Shown piece by piece: positions 61,388 to 64,000 of a DNA stretch of 64,000 nucleotides. The notes below the pieces were generated by a model, which was not told the DNA's origin, did not search any database, and saw nothing but the letters and a program-made list of their open reading frames with translations. Origin of the DNA: Mangrovihabitans endophyticus. Its GTDB lineage: Bacteria; Actinomycetota; Actinomycetes; Mycobacteriales; Micromonosporaceae. The stretch spans positions 124,001-188,000 of the forward strand of contig NZ_BMMX01000007.1 of assembly GCF_014646155.1 (NCBI RefSeq). The letters are read 5' to 3'. A program made the translations under genes and the position numbers. Positions within the stretch are counted from its first letter, which is position 1. Each line of letters opens with the position of its first letter.

Positions 61388-62758
61388 ATGATCAGGTTCT
61401 CGCTCTTCCCGTGGTCACGTCCCCGACGGCTGATCGCCCTCGGAGCAGGCGTGCTGCTCGCCGCCCTCGGCACCGGGCTCATGACGCCCGGCGGTGCCGC
61501 AGCGGCCGTCCCGGACACCACCGAGCTGGCCTACTACGACGTCACATCGTCACCGTCCACGACCGCCCGCTGGCTGGCCGCCGACCTCGCCCGGCGCGGC
61601 TACGACGTGCTCGAAGGGCCACTGACCGACGGCGTACCGATTCTGGCGACCGCAGCCGACACCCGGCGGTTGCGCGGCCTGGGGCTGACGGTGCGCTACG
61701 CGGGGCCGCTGTACCAGCCGGTTCCGGCATCGGTCCAGGCGGCGGCGAACACGTTCTACGGCGGCTACCACACCGTCGCCGGGCACGAGGCCCACGACCA
61801 GCAAGTCGCCACGGCCCATCCCGACCTGGCCGTGCTGCGGACGATCGGGCGGTCGTGGCTGAAGTCCCAGGGGCGCGGTGGCCACGACATCCAGGCCCTG
61901 TGCATCACCAAGATCACTTCCGGCGACTGCGCCCTGAACACCAGCGGGTCGAAGCCGAAGTTCACGCTCATGGCGCAGATGCACGCCCGCGAACTCGCCA
62001 CGGGTGAGCTGGCGTACCGCTGGATCGACTACCTGGTCGGCAACTACGGCACGGACACCGCCGTGACGCGGCTGATGGACACCACCGAGCTGTGGGTCAT
62101 TCCGATCGCCAACCCGGACGGCGTCGACATCGTCTCGTCAAACTCGACCCGCCCGGTCTCGCAACGCAAGAACGCCCACGACAACGGCTGCACGGGCACC
62201 GGCCTCGGTGTCGACCTCAATCGCAACTCGAGCTACCACTGGGACGTCAACCAGGGCACCCGGTGCAGCGAGACCTATCCCGGCGCCGGTGCCGCCAGCG
62301 AACCGGAAACCCAGGGCATCCAGACGTTCCTGAGCCAGATCTACCGCGACACCAAGCCCACCGCCGATTTCTCGGCGGCCACCACCGCCACCACCGGTAC
62401 GTTCCTCACCCTGCACAGCTACGCCGAGCTGAACATTTACCCGTACGGCTGGACCAACTCGCTCGCGCCGAACAACACCGACCTCAGGGCGATGGCCACC
62501 ACCATGAGCCGTGCCAACGGGTACGACGCGGTGCACGGTGACGGCGGCCTGAACTACTTCGCCCCGGGCGCCACCGACGACTGGATCTACGGCACGCTGG
62601 GCGTCCCCGGCTTCACCATCGAGGTCGGCCCCAACGGCTCCTCGTGCAGCGGTTTCTTCCCCCAGTACTCCTGCATGACATCGTTCTGGAACCTCAACCT
62701 GCCGGCCTTCATGGCCTTGGGCAACGCCGCGGCTCACCCCTACCCGACCGGCGGCTGA
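61388..62758 (+). CDS. Secreted M14 zinc carboxypeptidase
   Basis: A 456-residue exported enzyme with a signal peptide (about 1-40). The M14 zinc site is complete: His199 and Glu202 in MHARELA, and His343 in TLHSYAE. The general base Glu412 is in TIEVGP, and the substrate-binding NPDG and DLNRN segments are present. The N-terminal about 100 residues are the propeptide. Bacterial secreted relatives remove C-terminal residues (carboxypeptidase T-like, broad specificity). ATG start with GAGG upstream. It probably serves extracellular nutrition together with the subtilase. Confidence 0.93.
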   Translation: MIRFSLFPWSRPRRLIALGAGVLLAALGTGLMTPGGAAAAVPDTTELAYYDVTSSPSTTARWLAADLARRGYDVLEGPLTDGVPILATAADTRRLRGLGLTVRYAGPLYQPVPASVQAAANTFYGGYHTVAGHEAHDQQVATAHPDLAVLRTIGRSWLKSQGRGGHDIQALCITKITSGDCALNTSGSKPKFTLMAQMHARELATGELAYRWIDYLVGNYGTDTAVTRLMDTTELWVIPIANPDGVDIVSSNSTRPVSQRKNAHDNGCTGTGLGVDLNRNSSYHWDVNQGTRCSETYPGAGAASEPETQGIQTFLSQIYRDTKPTADFSAATTATTGTFLTLHSYAELNIYPYGWTNSLAPNNTDLRAMATTMSRANGYDAVHGDGGLNYFAPGATDDWIYGTLGVPGFTIEVGPNGSSCSGFFPQYSCMTSFWNLNLPAFMALGNAAAHPYPTGG

Positions 62759-62782
62759 CGGGCAACGGCCGGCGGGCGATGG

Positions 62783-63472
62783 TCAGGGCGCGACGGCGTT
62801 CATCTTGGCCAGCGCCCGGCGGCCGACGTCCTGGGTCGTCGCGGTGTCGATCGCGCCCCGCGCCGTCTGGACCACGAAGATCAGGGCACCTCCACGCCGG
62901 ATGAGGGCCAAGTCCACATTGATCGTGATGCCGGACAGCGTGGCCGTGGTACGCAGGGCGAACGTGTCGTCGCCCAGCTTCGGGAAGGACAACGCGGTCA
63001 GGTACAGCTCGTAGGGAACTCCGTCGGCCGTCGTACTCGTCATCTTCTGGCAGGCGGTCACGGCATCGGAGTATTCGGTGACCAATTCCCGCGCCGCGGG
63101 CTCGGTCAGCGGCAGGATGCCCTCGACGACGTCCGTGCCGCTCGGTGAGACGAACCCTGCGGAAATGTCATCCATCGCGGCGGTCTTCCTGATGACTGCC
63201 GCATACTTCGGACATTGCGCATCGCCGTCATCGTCGAGAGAGCCCTTGGCGGACGACGAAGTGTCGGGCTTGGCACTCCAGCCCGTCGGCAGGTCAGTCA
63301 CGGTCAGAAGAGCGTCCTTCGCCTTCGCCGCGGACACCTCACGAGCCGATGTCTGCTGACCATCACCGTGCGGTGCCGGCTGGTCGACGGTGTCGGCCCG
63401 GTCGTGACCCGCGTCGGCGCAGCCGACGGTGACCATGACGGCTGCGGTTGCGAGCACCCCGCGAAGTCTCAT
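62783..63472 (-). CDS. Secreted lipoprotein, possible PknH-like sensor domain
   Basis: A 229-residue protein. The signal peptide ends in the lipobox VTVGC (Cys22 or nearby), so it should be lipid-anchored outside the membrane. The rest is a soluble domain of about 190 residues with LLTVTDLPTGWSAKP near its start and Cys residues in AQCPKY and VTACQKM, which fits the two-disulphide PknH-like/sensor-domain lipoproteins of actinomycetes; this is a weak assignment. The ATG at 63472 is the first start before the signal peptide. It converges on the M14 gene. Confidence 0.75.
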   Translation of the reverse strand: MRLRGVLATAAVMVTVGCADAGHDRADTVDQPAPHGDGQQTSAREVSAAKAKDALLTVTDLPTGWSAKPDTSSSAKGSLDDDGDAQCPKYAAVIRKTAAMDDISAGFVSPSGTDVVEGILPLTEPAARELVTEYSDAVTACQKMTSTTADGVPYELYLTALSFPKLGDDTFALRTTATLSGITINVDLALIRRGGALIFVVQTARGAIDTATTQDVGRRALAKMNAVAP

Positions 63473-64000
63473 GTGCACTTCCCCGCAAGCGCAGCGCGCG
63501 ACGACATGGCAGAGGATCATAGCGTCCTCGTCGTACCGTCGCCGCCCCGAACATGCTGCCCAGCTAGCCCAGGGTTGACGTCCTGAAGAACCGAAGGCCG
63601 GCGCACCGGACAGCCTGCTCGACACCTACCACGAGGAGCGACACCCGGCGGGCACCACCGCGCTCAGGTGGTCGATGGCGCAGACCGAGGCTCTCAAACC
63701 CGGCCCGCGGCGCGCGGCCATCCGCTTGTCGGGCGCCGCCTGCCCAGTCTCAACCTCGTCACCGAACGCGACCAAACCGAGAGGTGCAGATGGCCAGGCA
63801 ACGAATGTGAGATGAGCCCGATGACGGAGATGGGATCGCGACCCGCGCGACGTCTCGACGGCCGTAGGGAGTCACCGATAGTCGTCAATCGCACACTTCG
63901 TCCGAACGGGTGACGTGGCCTCGTGGTTGCCTGGGCGTGGGAGGAGGTGACTCGCGTCAACCACGGCCCGTCCTGAGCGGTTTGGACGCTGTGGCGCGAG
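63473..64000. other. Terminal intergenic region
   Basis: 528 bases to the window edge. Apart from the monooxygenase remnant at 63585-63790 I see no intact gene. The last 200 bases contain no supported coding sequence. Confidence 0.5.
63585..63790 (+). pseudogene. FAD-dependent monooxygenase 3' remnant
   Basis: One frame reads DSLLDTYHEERHPAGTTAL and WSMAQTEALKPGPR, typical of the late FAD-domain of aromatic-ring hydroxylases. A second frame then gives HPLVGRRLPSLNLVTERD, typical of the same enzymes' C-terminal thioredoxin-like domain. The N-terminal FAD-binding part is absent and the two pieces are out of frame, so this is a decayed fragment. Confidence 0.72.

Overview
The window is very GC-rich and its codon use is strongly G/C at third positions. 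A mycothiol-dependent enzyme family member, type VII secretion substrates, CBM2-linked carbohydrases with Thr/Pro linkers and CebR/CelR-type boxes (TGGGAGCGCTCCCA) together point to a filamentous actinomycete. A cellulolytic Micromonosporaceae-type organism (Actinoplanes/Micromonospora relatives) fits best; this is inference, because no rRNA or marker gene is present. I saw no tRNA, rRNA, CRISPR array or intact insertion sequence.

1-21.6 kb is mostly chromosomal housekeeping and signalling: an alpha/beta hydrolase cut by the window edge, a PIG-L deacetylase, a STAS anti-anti-sigma protein, a membrane-anchored Ser/Thr kinase, a fused dihydroxyacetone kinase, a chemoreceptor-like protein ending in a PilZ domain, an SRPBCC protein, a secreted protein built of two copies of one domain, a D-amino-acid oxidase, a large secreted subtilase with a repeat-rich tail, a ribosome-hibernation-type protein, a GGDEF/EAL protein, a LysR/metallo-beta-lactamase-fold divergent pair, a GH43-like propeller protein and a GlxA-type regulator.

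21.6-32.6 kb is accessory. It holds a coupled three-gene type VII secretion cassette (EspC-like partner, 420-residue WXG/PPE-like effector, 80-residue candidate immunity protein), several single genes (SDR, MDMPI, YbaB-like), and a CHAT-protease locus. In that locus a four-helix membrane protein and a Cys-motif protein diverge from a TPR-CHAT protein, broken by one extra G in a G7 run, followed by a second TPR protein.

32.6-44.5 kb is a polysaccharide-degradation island: GH87 alpha-1,3-glucanase, CBM2-GH30, CBM2-GH62 and an AA10 lytic polysaccharide monooxygenase. CebR-like operators lie before GH62 and AA10, and hairpin terminators separate the units. An M15-type endolysin-like peptidase and a secreted CocE/NonD hydrolase follow. 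A GH5-CBM2 cellulase at 59.6 kb, next to a different LacI-type palindrome, and an M14 carboxypeptidase belong functionally with this island.

44.5-59.4 kb begins with a PadR-controlled ABC exporter. A decayed, repeat-rich stretch follows (GH3 beta-glucosidase remnant, a low-complexity gene, several tandem repeats). Next comes a tightly coupled trio: a small winged-helix protein, a 1,067-residue protein with two P-loop domains whose second is HerA-like, and an AIPR nuclease. Downstream are a DUF2075 helicase-like protein with an N-terminal PD-(D/E)XK motif, an overlapping GntR-type protein that lacks a normal start codon, and a DUF234-type ATPase. I read this as a defence island, with the trio as the strongest candidate for an uncharacterised system. 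The last 500 bp hold only a frameshifted remnant of an FAD-dependent monooxygenase.
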